Origin: Gonocerus acuteangulatus
Lineage: Eukaryota; Arthropoda; Insecta; Hemiptera; Coreidae
Reading direction: 5' to 3'
NCBI GenBank assembly: GCA_946811695.1
Contig: OX328128.1
Span: 76,664,821 to 76,728,820, forward strand
Length of the DNA stretch: 64,000 nucleotides
Shown: positions 23,401-36,567 of the stretch, in pieces
Position numbering within the stretch: the stretch's first letter is position 1
Layout of the letters: each line of letters opens with the position of its first letter
Translations under genes and position numbers: made by a program
The notes under the pieces: generated by a model
Told to the model about the DNA's origin: nothing
What the model saw: only the letters and a program-made list of their open reading frames with translations
The model's database searches: none

Positions 23401-26400
23401 TTATTGGATTTACTCACAGTCTACAATCAGTCATCCCAATAGAAAGTTCTCCACTCGTATAAGCCTCTTTGTTTATAACATATTCGTCTGAAAATGCATA
23501 ACGAAGGTGAAAAACATGTCGCTCAAATAACAAATACGTTAAGTGTGAAATGGTGTGTCAATTCAATCTATTTTATCAATATAAAAATTATGATATATTA
23601 TCAAAGATTTTCATACCACATTCGCAGGCACAACCGTCGCCTCCTTGATCTGCTGAAGTACCTAAAAAAAAAATGTATTTATAAATAAACTAACAAAACA
23701 GAGGAGACATTTAACAATGCAAATAAATATTACTTGCAAAAAAAAACAAAAATTATATTGAGCGTCTGTCCGCAAAGCAACCAACCAACTGTCAAGCAAA
23801 AGTACAGAAAATGAGTATTGTCAATATCAAAGTTAAACTAACTAAATAAAAATAATGAAGTAATTATGAAAGTTCAATAAGAAAAAATAAATGATAAAGT
23901 AAAATATCTAGGATGCAAATTTTCTAACATTCAAGAAACTTACCCGATATCATTCTTCGTAATCCTCGGATAAAAAAAAAAAATCAAATGATTTATGTTA
24001 ACTAATAAAAGCTAAATATTTAATTTAAATATGAGAATAACAGTTTTTTTAGCTTATTTGACAGTATGGAATTAAGAAGAATTTCTATATTTTTTAATCA
24101 ATAAAATATTTTATTTTAGCAAATAGTTTAAAGCATTATATCCTATTTTAACACTTTTCGAAGGAATTTATCTATTGTGGTTGTACTCAAGAAAGAGTTT
24201 TTTGAACATTTTCTTCAAATCATACTAGGGTCATTCCGTGTCAAATCAAGACAGTGATTTTGCAATATGACACACAGTCATATTGCAATATGACATGTAT
24301 ACATATATGATTTTGTTTTGTATATCATCCAAAATATTAGCGTCTTAAAAAAAAAAAAAAAAAAAAAAACGATGATGATTTATTCCATGATCATTTTACT
24401 TTAATCTTCCTTCATTATTATTTAATTATTAACTATTTCTTATTTTACCTTTAATTGACAACTGCCAATGATCCTACAGGATAGAGGCGAAATGAAATAA
24501 ATAAATTAAAAAAAAAAAAAATTAATAAATGGTGAACCCATTGGAATCCCATCATTAAACTTTAGGAACAAGTTCTCAAATACACTTAGAAAAACATATA
24601 AAATTTTGAAAAATTTTAAAAATACGCATTTTGAGATATATACAAATAAAATTTTGTTTTTTAATTTGAGAAATTTTTTTTCCTCCTAACCTATATGGTG
24701 TTGCATGTCATAAGAAAGTTCGTACAAAGAGCTTTAAAAATAACACCCCTCCCAGCTCCCTAGCTTAAATATAAGAGCCACAATAGCAATTCAAACATTT
24801 CAGGTACCGACATTTTTTGACAATTTTTGAAATTTTACATAGCTGTAATTTCCAAATCAGTTGATATTTTTCAATAATATTTGGTATTTTTCTTAGTCTA
24901 TACAAATGCTACCTCCTCATCAAATCTCATCAATTTCTGAAATAGTGAGGTTGAAAATGTTTGTTTTTTATGTTGATTTGACATGGAATGACCCACTACT
25001 AGTAGAAAATGTAAACATATACATACAGTAGACTCCCCCTTATCTAGCATTCTCTTGTATGTCGCTCTCTCTAATCTGGTGGTCTCCTAGAGGAATGAGT
25101 GACGGATCTCGGAACTCGCCAGAGCTAGGGCTGGAAGGTTCCTAGAAAACATTCCCTTTCTAGCTAGCCTAATATTTGTTTCTTGATATTTCATTTAATC
25201 GAAGTCAAAGAAGGCATATATGTTTCGTTTTAGAGGCAGGAACTTGTGTTTCTACTAAGAAATCCTTAACTCAAATTCTGACATCCTGTACCATCATACT
25301 TTAAATAATAGAACCCATACTGAAGACGGGACACTGCTGCAGCTGCTGTTCCAGCACATGGTCGGTCACCCATTCAGGTACTGGCCACTCCCGAGGTACC
25401 TTCGGTGATCAACGGGAACTGGTGCATTCAACGTGGCTATGGCCGTTAATAATAATAATTACAGCAAATTATAAAATACAAATTTAAAAAAGTCAAAAAT
25501 ATGGACAACCGTCTGATTATATATATATATATTGTAATGATATTTTACATTACATATTTAAAAGTTTTAAAATTAACACAGAAAAGTCTGAAGATAATCA
25601 AAAAGCTCATTGATATGTTAAACTCATTGGGATAAGCAAATATTATTTGTTATCTTTGTCTAGCAGTCTATACAGGTGGCACTGATTACCGGCGGACGCT
25701 CCCGCCAAGAAACTTAGTGCAGTTCAGTTAAAATGAAGCTCCAGTCTCATACAGTTGAGTTCAGTTGAAAAGAAGATACAGTCTCATACGTGCAGTTGAG
25801 TTGAATGGAAGATCTAATCTCATAAGGTAGTTCAGTCAGAAAGAAGACAGTCTGAATCATGATCCAGTTAGATGCAGTCCTAATGCAGCTCTAGTTCAGT
25901 GCACAGCTAGTCTCATATGGTCATCAGTTTTCATGAAGCCTAGGCTCAGTCCGTTAATGGAGATACTGTTGTAAAGAAGATCCTGTCCTATGCAGTTAAT
26001 ACTAAGCTGGCTTTATATCAGGTTTATCCATATGCCTGGATGTAGCTTATCCATGAGTTTTTTATTTATTTATTTTATTTTTTTTTTATTTAAAATTATC
26101 TCTGTTCTACTTTACTGGACTCGAACCCAACCCCTGAGATAAAGAGTTTTTAAATTGGTCGATTTAAATTAATTTAAAAATATTTTAAATCATTCTTTTA
26201 ATTTAAATTATAACATTTTGGCACATCAACGTGTGGCTATTATAACATTTTTATTTTAAATTATAACAATATATTGTTAAGATTTTATTTTTATAAAATG
26301 ATTGCGCCACATTGGGTCGCCATTAAATGTTATGATTAATTTTTTATAGAAAGAAATAAAGAAATTTTAATTACTTGAGTAAGTTTTATTATATTAATTT

Positions 26401-29400
26401 AACTTAATCTCAGGGATAGAAGTTCCGAGTGAATGAAGAATATAATATTGATTCTTAGACAATTCCGAAATACAAAACAATATTAAATTACATATAAATA
26501 ATAATAAAAGAATCAACAACTACAAAAAAAAACAATTTTTACCTCTAAATCAATCCGCTTCCAACAAAGCCTCAATACACTGCGCTTCAGCAATTTCTTC
26601 CTCAAGGCGACGCGCCCTCTTGCCAAGTCTCGCGCATAGAATGGATATCCCGAAATTGTGGATTCTGTTGTCTTTTCACGACTCACTGCCTCACTTCACG
26701 ACTGTTGAGAATCAACTGACTTCTTCTCTCTATAGCTGCTGAGAATCAACAACTTCTTCTCTCTATGGCTGCTGAGAATAGAAAGACGCTCCGTTCGAGC
26801 GGGCTGCTGGAACTCAACTGACGCTTTCTAGCAGGAAAGCTTTGCATCCTTGTTTCTTAACTTCCGCATTATGTTCGTTCATATATAGAGATAATAATTA
26901 TGTTTTTATAACTTCAAATAATTAATTTATTACCATCTGAATGTACATTTAATATGGATATATTGTACACCAGTATTGTCCAAAAATATTATTAATTTTG
27001 ATCGTATATAATACGATGTTATTTGTATATATGGTTTGTGATTTGCGCGGGCTTTTCAAAATATCGATGGTTATTTGAATTTAAAAATATTTTCGTGAAT
27101 GTAATATATCATTACAATATATATATATAAACAGTCAGTAAAACTCTATAAGAAACATTTGAATAATCCTATCCAGTTTGTGGTTGCGGACAGCTGTAAA
27201 AACTTAAAGAACATTATGGACTATTTGGTTACCTCATTGGCTGTATCTGCAGAAAATGTAACCGGACACTCCACCTAAAACAAAAATGAACATAACACAT
27301 TACACTATAATCAGCAGCTTACTTTAATTGTTTATTTATCTTCAAAATGGCTGAAGGTCAAATATTCGACCTGCAGCCATTTTTTAAATAAATAATGTCA
27401 TCAACATATAATTTATTATTGGAGGCCCAATGGTGTTTGGTACAATGTAAATCATATCTCCATGGTGGGAAGCTCTATGGAGGAGCTAGAGTCCAACCGG
27501 ATGTGATCCGGTTGGCAGTGTATTGTAAAACTCCATGAGGAGTAGTGTGTATTCAGAGACTCCATGAGGGAGACATGTTTTCTTAAACTCCAAGAGAGGA
27601 GCAGTGTAGTGTGTGTGTGTCCGTGAGACTCGGCCAAGCATTGTGTCTGCCGTGCGAGGAGGAAGTACTAATATTTAGAGAGAACTGTGTCTCTGTGACG
27701 TCCAAGTGGAGCTCCACATCATACTAGAGGACTCGTAATGAACTGTGAATACATGGCTCAGAATTGTTGAGTACAAAACTTTGATTACATTAGTACCAGT
27801 ATACCGCTACTGCCATTCCATGAAAAAACAAAATACAGTCCACTGCATAGAGGAACAAACAAATGGCAAGGTGTCTACTACTTTTTTGAAAGCAAATTTC
27901 ATAACCCTTAAAAAAAATAATCAGTCCCTTAACAGGCCACGAGGGCCCTGAGGGGCAGATACTGTAGAGGTATCTGATTCTTGACCATACGGCACACTAG
28001 GGAGATAGTGTGGTCAGTACTATGCTCCGGCCGCCTGATTTTCCCCTTGGCTGGTTCGACTGCTAGAGTCATTAGCACCAAGGTACCCATTATTAAATTA
28101 ACTAAAGGCTGGGTTGGCCTAGGGATGGTCAGGGAGGCCGAATTCAACCCATGAACGAAGACACTAGAAGAAAAAATCTTTAGGGCTTGCTCGGGATTTG
28201 AACTCAGCTCCTCCAGCATATGAGTCCAGTGCTCTACCACTGAGCTAACCTCGCCCCCTTTCATAACCCTTAGAATGAAAATAATTTCCCTTAACAAGAA
28301 ATAGCCTTAACTTTTAGCTTAAAATTATTTTTAAAAACAAATAAAGTAAAATTATAAAAATAAAATTATTTTTAACTATAAACTTACAATTTTACGTATA
28401 TTTAAAACAATTAATAAACCTGTATAAAATAAACATCATAATATGATGTATATAATGTTAAAGAGGATAGTTACATAAATTTTAAAATTGGAAAACAATG
28501 ATAATAAAAATTTTAGCATGCCTTTGGAATTAGTAGCCTCAAAAATATCGAACAAAGGTAGCAGAATTTAAAATTTCTAAAAATATTACTAAAGAAATAT
28601 TTATTGGCAATGTACATAATTTAATAAATTAAAGTGTACACAATTTAAATTTTTATGTCTGCAGAAAAAAAACCCTGAATATGGATACAGAAAAAGAAAA
28701 ATATGTGTAAATAATGGATAATTAATGTATAAGTGCTACAACAAACACTAACAGAGGAAGGGGGTGGGGGAGGCAGATAGAATTGCTTCGCTCTATATAA
28801 ACGGCGACAATTACGAATGTGTGCAAGACCCGGGATTATGTTAAGACTCTGATAAAACTGAAAATTCATGACATGGTTTCAAAATTCATGACTTTTTCAT
28901 GATTTCTGTAGCTTATTTTCAATTCTGTGACATTTTCGTGATTTTCATGACTTTTCACTTTTTCGTGCAGTAGACACTGTAATGGCCGTCAGTGCCCCTA
29001 AAGTGGGGTTCCATTCCCACTAGGGGCGACGGCTTTTCTTTCAAAAAAAGGGAAATGTATCTGCCCTAACCTGGCTAGAATAGGGTTAATCTGTGTTATA
29101 TATAAAAACAGACGTTAAAATTTAAATCAAAATAAATTAATTTATTAGTTTATATCTATACAATCTAAATAGTTTATATCTGAATAGAATAGTAACAACA
29201 TAAATACTTACACCAGGTCCATCCATGATGACAATAGTCTGGAAAACAAAAATTATATTACTGACTACAAAAATCAATTATTATCATAATAAGAGACCTA
29301 AAATTCTGGGGCAAAAATGTATTCCCCATTTTTTTTTTAAATTGTCTTAATAATATCTCAGAAAAAGTCATTCTGCTACTCAGAAAAATTAGTTAAGGTT

Positions 29401-30525
29401 AAAAAAAGTCCGATTTGCATCCTGTTTCTGTTCTTAACCTCGTATTAATTAGAAATTGCTCAGAAAATAAAGATCTTTCATTGTGAACCAGAGTTTTGAG
29501 CTGACGTACCCCAGGAGATGAATCTACCACTGTACTGTAGTGCTCGACCACTGAGCCAGAACAAGTTATGCAACACAAATAAATAAAAATGCATAAATTG
29601 AGCGCTTGATAGAATGAATTTCCCACAAAAAAAAAGAGCAACAGCTGTCTTTGTTCGGTATTCAAACTGTGTTATTCATTATCATTTTTATTTTTTGGAT
29701 CAAGTGAACAACTTACATTAAAGTGACGTAACACGAGGATACCAGAGTCTCCATTTCTATCATAATCCTTACCCCATACTTCGGACAGGATATAACACAA
29801 TGATTACTGAAATATTATTTTTAAATAAATACTGATATTGCTTACCTGACCATCTTGTGGAATTTCATTTGAGTCCTGCAAAGTCTGTAGAACAAAAGCA
29901 CACAATTAGCAATCAATACAAATCCAAATACAATTATTGACATCAAATATGGCTATCTGAATTACATATAAAAATCAAGGGACATAATTAGTTCCGCTCG
30001 AATATTTATCAATAGATGATTACATTTTGAGTGTGTATTTTTAACGGAGTATCGACTTCTAGGTGATCAGCACTGAGGTATTTATAGGTTGCCACCCAAC
30101 CAAGTACTAACCTCGCCAAACTTTGCTTAACTTTAGAGATCAGATAGGAAGGAACATGTGTATTCAGTGTCAGATGGCTCTTGGCTAGTCTGGTATTGTA
30201 GTTAACTTTCTTTACCCCTAGAGAACGAATAGCTGATATAGAAGCTGTGTAAGGTAAAGATCTTTAATATGGATCGACTTCACGATTATTTAGAATTATC
30301 TACGAAATTCGTATTTCATTTCGATTTGAATCTATTCTCATTCGAGAATCGCCCATCACTACTATGAATCGACCTAAATAAGTCTATTTGAATACTTGAT
30401 AATATGAAAAATATATCTGTAACTTAAAAGTAAAAATATGTATGACTATTTTTTCATAAAAAATAATATATAATGAAACTATATATCATAATGAAACGAT
30501 ATATATAATGTTACATCATATTGAA

Positions 30526-30556
<31 letters not shown>

Positions 30557-31058
30557 TGCAACGGGTACAGGTTTAAATATAAGTCATATTTTAATATCAG
30601 ATGAATAAATATTTGAGTATTTAATGTACCACAACTGCCTTGTATCCAGGTGGCCATGTCTCAGGTTGGCCAACTGAATAGTAGGCCTGTCCAGGAGAGT
30701 CATCGAGAGATATGTTGGACACTACGAAGCTGCTTGTGCAAGAAGTCACAGAGTCGTGAGGAACTGTGATCACTTCAAACTTCGACTGCTGAGGAGACGT
30801 GCTGCTCTCGACTTCTTGTGTTTTCACATTTTCCTATAACAAAAAAATTATATTTAAATATACAATAACCCACATACTTCCATCCCTGGGATATGCACTA
30901 AATTGGATTCTAACAGGTATCGATTGAAATGCTTAAACAGGCTAAAGGAAATGTCAAGTCTGCAAAGCACCAGAAACTTCAAAATATAATTGCACATCCA
31001 GGTGAGGGATTTTCTTAACAGTTTTGATCATGAGATTTTCTGTTTCTGAAGTTGCTGT

Positions 31059-31128
<70 letters not shown>

Positions 31129-34100
31129 ATTGTCCAGAAATGATATTTTAAGTGTGGAATCACACACTTCCATGTCCCTACAGACACTTCTGCTTATACT
31201 CCAAAAATATGCCTGCATGTACTCCGACCTATTGATATAAGAACTAAGATTCAAGCTTAGACTTTGAAGCTTTATTCAGAGAAATTGTAAGAACGTATTT
31301 TATTTGAAGTATTGTCCATCATTAGCAACAAGTTTTCCCCATCTTTCAGGTAGCATATGGGTTTGGCATTTAAAAAATCCCTCGTCTTTTGAGGCAATCC
31401 ATGGATGAACTCAATTTTTGGCTTCTTCATATGAAATGACGTCCTGCTCAGTCAAGCCATGAGTCATCAAACGGAACAAGTGGAAGATGGAATGAGCACT
31501 TCCTGGTGAATATGGCTGGTGGGGTAAGACATCCCATTGAAGGCCCTCCAATGTTTCCTTAGCGACTTTTGGAGCATGTGGGCAGCTCTGTCATGCTGGA
31601 ATATCACTTTGTCGTGTCTTTTGGCATTTTGGTGGCTTCAATGTTCGGCTCAATTGCATCAACTGTCGTTTGTAACATTCACCAGTGATGGTTTCATATG
31701 GCAAGACTTACTGGCTATTCAAATTCAGTCGAAAGGCTGGTCTCGGTTCTCTTTATGACTTTTAAAATCTCTGAATCAGTATTCTCAAGTTTTGCAAGCT
31801 CAATAGTCAAAGATCTCTTCTTAATAGATCTTTCAGGTTAAGCTACTTTGTATCCACCTAATTATACTCAGGAAAAGGAAAGGACTAAGGAATTTATGCC
31901 CACAATAGTAAAGTTAAAAAGGCTCATAAGCGTCCATTAGAGGGGCATGATAGTTTTGTAAATCCCTGCTATAGAGGATTCTCAAAATTAAATCAAAAGA
32001 ACCATGAATATTCAAATTAGTACCTTAGTCGATGAGTCCGGGACTTGCTGGATGACGTTGGACGAAGTTCCTCCACCATCCGTAACTTCTTGAAGTGTAG
32101 ATTGATCAGGCACAGATTCATAGATGATGACTTCAGAGCCTGCCGTTACGTTCTCCAGGTCCATGTTATCATCAATTTCATCAGCATTTCCATAAGAGCT
32201 CTCTGGAACCTAAATTATAAAAAAATAAGTAAACTTATAAGATCTATAAATTGATTTTTATTTATGAACTTGTTTCTATCTTTAATTATTAAGGTTTATT
32301 TTTTATTGTAATTTATATCATTGGTCCACCTTTATGGACAGCGCAGGTCAACATTTGATCTAAAAAAAAAAACACTCGGAGTAGTATGGTCCATAAAGGG
32401 GTTTGGGGTCGCTGATTACGATGAGCGGGTTGGTTAACATTCATCACATCGATTCAAAGTCATTTGAAAGTCAAATAGAGAAAAAAACTGTAGGATTTTT
32501 TCGACGTTTCTTCTCTTTGTTATGTTATTTTAATTGTTTTGTAATCCTCATTGTAATTTGTTACTCAAAATAATGGATAATTTAAAGTAGATAATTTAGA
32601 GTAAGTAAATTGTATGAAACCGTTTGTACATATTTTCTTGAATATTTATTTACTTACAAAAACTTGGCATTTTCTGTTTATATTAATGTTTAGTTATGCT
32701 TTTTTTTTTTTTTTTAATATTTTTGTATTGCTCATTATAATTGCTACTTGACACGACGTATAATTTATAAGTACGTAAATTGTATGCAACATTTTATACA
32801 TATTTTCTTGTATATTTATATCAACTTGGTGTTTTCTTTATTAATTAATGCATATTTTCTGATTTTTTCAGATTGTTTATTGTAATAAGTTACACTAAAT
32901 GATCAAAATCAAACAGTAATAAATTGGATCCATTTGTATAAATTTTTTTAAAAATATATTTCCTTTATTTTGTTTATTTATGTATTACATTTTTTTAAAT
33001 GTTGTATAAGTGTGTAAATTGTATTCAATAATTTACAAGATTTTTTTTTGAGTTCTTTATTTTGTATGTTTGTTTAATAAAACTTAACTATAACAATCTG
33101 ATGTGATACGAAGCCCAGAAGCCGACACGTTTTCGAGTTCTTTTTAAATATAATTTTCAAAACTATAGAAAAAAATATAAATTTTTTTAATGTAGCATGC
33201 ATTGTTTGTGAGCTTCATTGAAGCTTACATAAATTAATTCAATTATATGGAGGCTTTAGAAATGATTTTTTTTTTTTTTTTGTTCTTATCCACCTGAATG
33301 AATAGAATATAAAAAATTACCTCTGACTCTAAACTGACTGGCTGCAGAGCTCCATTCACTGGTTCGACCATAACCTGAACAGAAGGAAGTGCTCATTACA
33401 AGATGGTTAATTCAATGGAGAAGCTATAACACCTTCGGATAGACGGAAAAGTTTGATTGCGCATGTGCGAACCTAACGACAATATTCCCTTTCACTCTCC
33501 CTTCTGTTCAGCCATTTGCAAAGCTGTTTAACCCTTAGCTGGCCGGGCCCTAGTTGCGAAGCTATTCTCACCCTCCTCTCTACGTGTGTGAAAACCTTGA
33601 TATAATTTCCTCCCTTAAAATTTCTAATTGTAGGAAAACTTTATTTTATTATTTACTAGTTGTTACCCGGTGTGCCAAACTACACCTACTATTTGCATCT
33701 AGAAAAGCAAAAATAAATTAGAAACCAAATAATTAATATTAAAATCTAATGACGCAAATTAGTAACTATTTGGGTTCATTGTTTCGAACTCGTGATCTCC
33801 GAACTGTGAGTCATAGACAATTTTAACTAGGCCTATGTCTCTCCCCATGTCAAGACCTACCTGTGTGCCACGTTTGGTCAAAATCGGTCAAACGGTATGG
33901 ATTTGTATAAGAAACAAACATACAGATAGACTGCTAGTAGACGTTTTTGACCTAGCCTACGAGACTTCCCGGATCAAGACCTACCAGTGATCCAAGCTTG
34001 GTCAAAATCGGTCAAACGGTATGGATTTGTATAAAGAACAAACAGACAAGTGATTTTTATATATATAGATTTACATTTTCTTTTTAGCTCTAAATATTTA

Positions 34101-36519
34101 GGTTGAATTATATAATTAGATGCTCCAATAATGTTTTTTTATGGTTTTTATTTTTTAGTATGAAAAATATTTTATTTATGATATATGTACTAATCAATGA
34201 AGCTAAATAAATAAATAGTCTCTTTTTTCTTAAAACAAAGAAAAATCCATCCTCCTTTTTGAGTTGGATTTAACACTAGCGGTGTTAATTTTTTTGAGCC
34301 TGACCCAGGTATCCATAACCCGTAGCTCCCTCGTGGTAAAAGAAATAGCCAGTGCTTCTCTCAGTCCTTGCTTAATAGCCCCTAGGTCAAACTCCTGCAA
34401 AAGTCAGTAAAGTCGTAGAGAGCCGGTAAACGAGAGAGGAGGGTTGGACTGTACAAGTCCTTCATTCCAGGGGCACGGCGCACTTCGACTTCTGCATTAG
34501 AAGGTTTAAAGAGGTTAGGTGAGGGAGATAGTGTTTAATGTTTATCAATACTTAGTGAAAGCTAAGGCAGAAAACAATTTAAACCACCTAGTGATATGGT
34601 TATAACAGAGAGAATTTTTCCCGCAAATTTTACTACACCGGGAATAAAGGCTCTTTTCCCTGCAACTATACCATCTATTTGAACAGACATTGTCCAGCCT
34701 AAGTTATGACAAAGGAGTGATAAAACTGATAAAAGTCGAGGGATGGTTGGGACTCGGCTAGGAGAAAAAAACGTCAGATCTTAAGGCACAAATCTATATT
34801 GGCTGTTTTGACTGCACTTTGGCAGCCTTTATCGGCTAAAAAACAAATACACACAAATCAAAATTGAGAATAATCAGACAGTAAGGAGCCTTTTAGACAT
34901 CATGACAATAAATTTAGAACCAATTGTTTTTTTTTTTTAAATGCCCGAATGTGCATGAGGTCAACCACACTAAAAGAAGTGCATGAGGAGGGAAGAACCA
35001 CACTAAAAGGACCAGCAAGGTTACAGAGATAGGTACACATAAAGTAAGGGTAGGGAGGTTGGGGGAGGGTTTTACAAACTTCATGATTGCAGAATTCACA
35101 AAGCTACATTCAACTACCATCTATTCGGCGCAAATGGCCCAAATTTGTCGATGCACCGTTTAAAAAAAAACAAAAAAACTACCATCTATTATTATTATCA
35201 GTAGATAGAGAGCCAAGGTCAAAAATTCTCGTACATTCAACAGCAGTTAGAAAGAGCAAGAACTGCTCTAGCAGTTGTCCACAGTAGGAGCTCAGTAGCT
35301 TTTGACTTGTCCAGCAGTCAACCATAATTAAATGGTTAATCAAAAATTTCATGTCACATAAGAATAAATAAACCAAACATAACTGCCCCTGCTGCTAGAA
35401 AATTTCTGCAAATCGTTTAACTGTTGTCAAATGGAAGACAAGTTCGTCCATGGCAAAGTCTGTTGGTTCTCTAGGGAAAATAATAGTTCTTACAGGCTAA
35501 AGTAGATCAATATAGCAGTTCAATGGTAGTTTTGCCGTATTCTGCAGTTATCAGGAGCTACACTGCCTCAACTCTCAATCGAAGAAGTTTGGTTATCTGC
35601 TTCAGAAACACTTAGAAAACCAGTCGTTTACCGAATAAAGTAATGAGAGGGGGAAAAAAATAGTAAGTACCTATTCTAAAAAAATAAAGAAGGCAAAAGT
35701 AATTATATTAAAAGAAGAAGAAGAAAGGAAATATGTTGAAAATATGCCATAAAAAAATGTTGTTAGCTCTCCAAATCCCGGTCCAAAACCCGGATTGGGG
35801 ATCAAAAAAACAAGGATGGAAAGCTTAAAGTATTTAGCAGAAGAGGATTTCAATTGTCTGCATGTAACATCAGCCATTTAGCACTAAAAGGGTTAACATA
35901 ATATACTTTTTCGTGATGAGTCTATTTACCTTCGGGCCAAGGACTTCTGTAGCTGGAGGATTACTAGATGCTTCAGAAGAATTCTGAAAAGAAAAATGAA
36001 AAGCATTAATAAGTCTTGATTTCGACAAACCAATTGTGATATAATATACTAAATATTATATCTCAATTGGTTCACTATAAATTTACACATTAAAATGGTA
36101 ATTAAAAAAAAAAATTACAGGATTGTGAATAACTGACCAAAAGAATGAGACACTGGAGATGGTAAGTAATCCTGCTAATGAAGCCGTAAATCAAATTAGA
36201 GAGCAAGGCATTATATTTATTTTATTTGTTCTTTCTTACTTTTTTTATTTATTAACCCATTCGAGAGCAATTGCAGACCGTGTGCGCAATAGATTTCCGA
36301 GGCTATTTGGCAGCCTGTACACCGTGTGTATGAATAACAGCACTCAGCAATTATAAGTTATTCTGAGTAAACTAGTCGTCGAAATATTATTTTTCTTGGA
36401 CTAATGAAAACTGTAATGTACAGGAAAACAAAATTTGGCATTGGATTTACAGTGTATCAAAAAATTAAAAATTATCTGTATTTTAATTTTACCTTACATT
36501 GCACACATGCCCGTTCCGC

Positions 36520-36567
<48 letters not shown>

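Noticed and set aside
31537..31758. Plus-strand open frame of 73 codons
   Set aside because: It is the antisense of a decayed mariner transposase.
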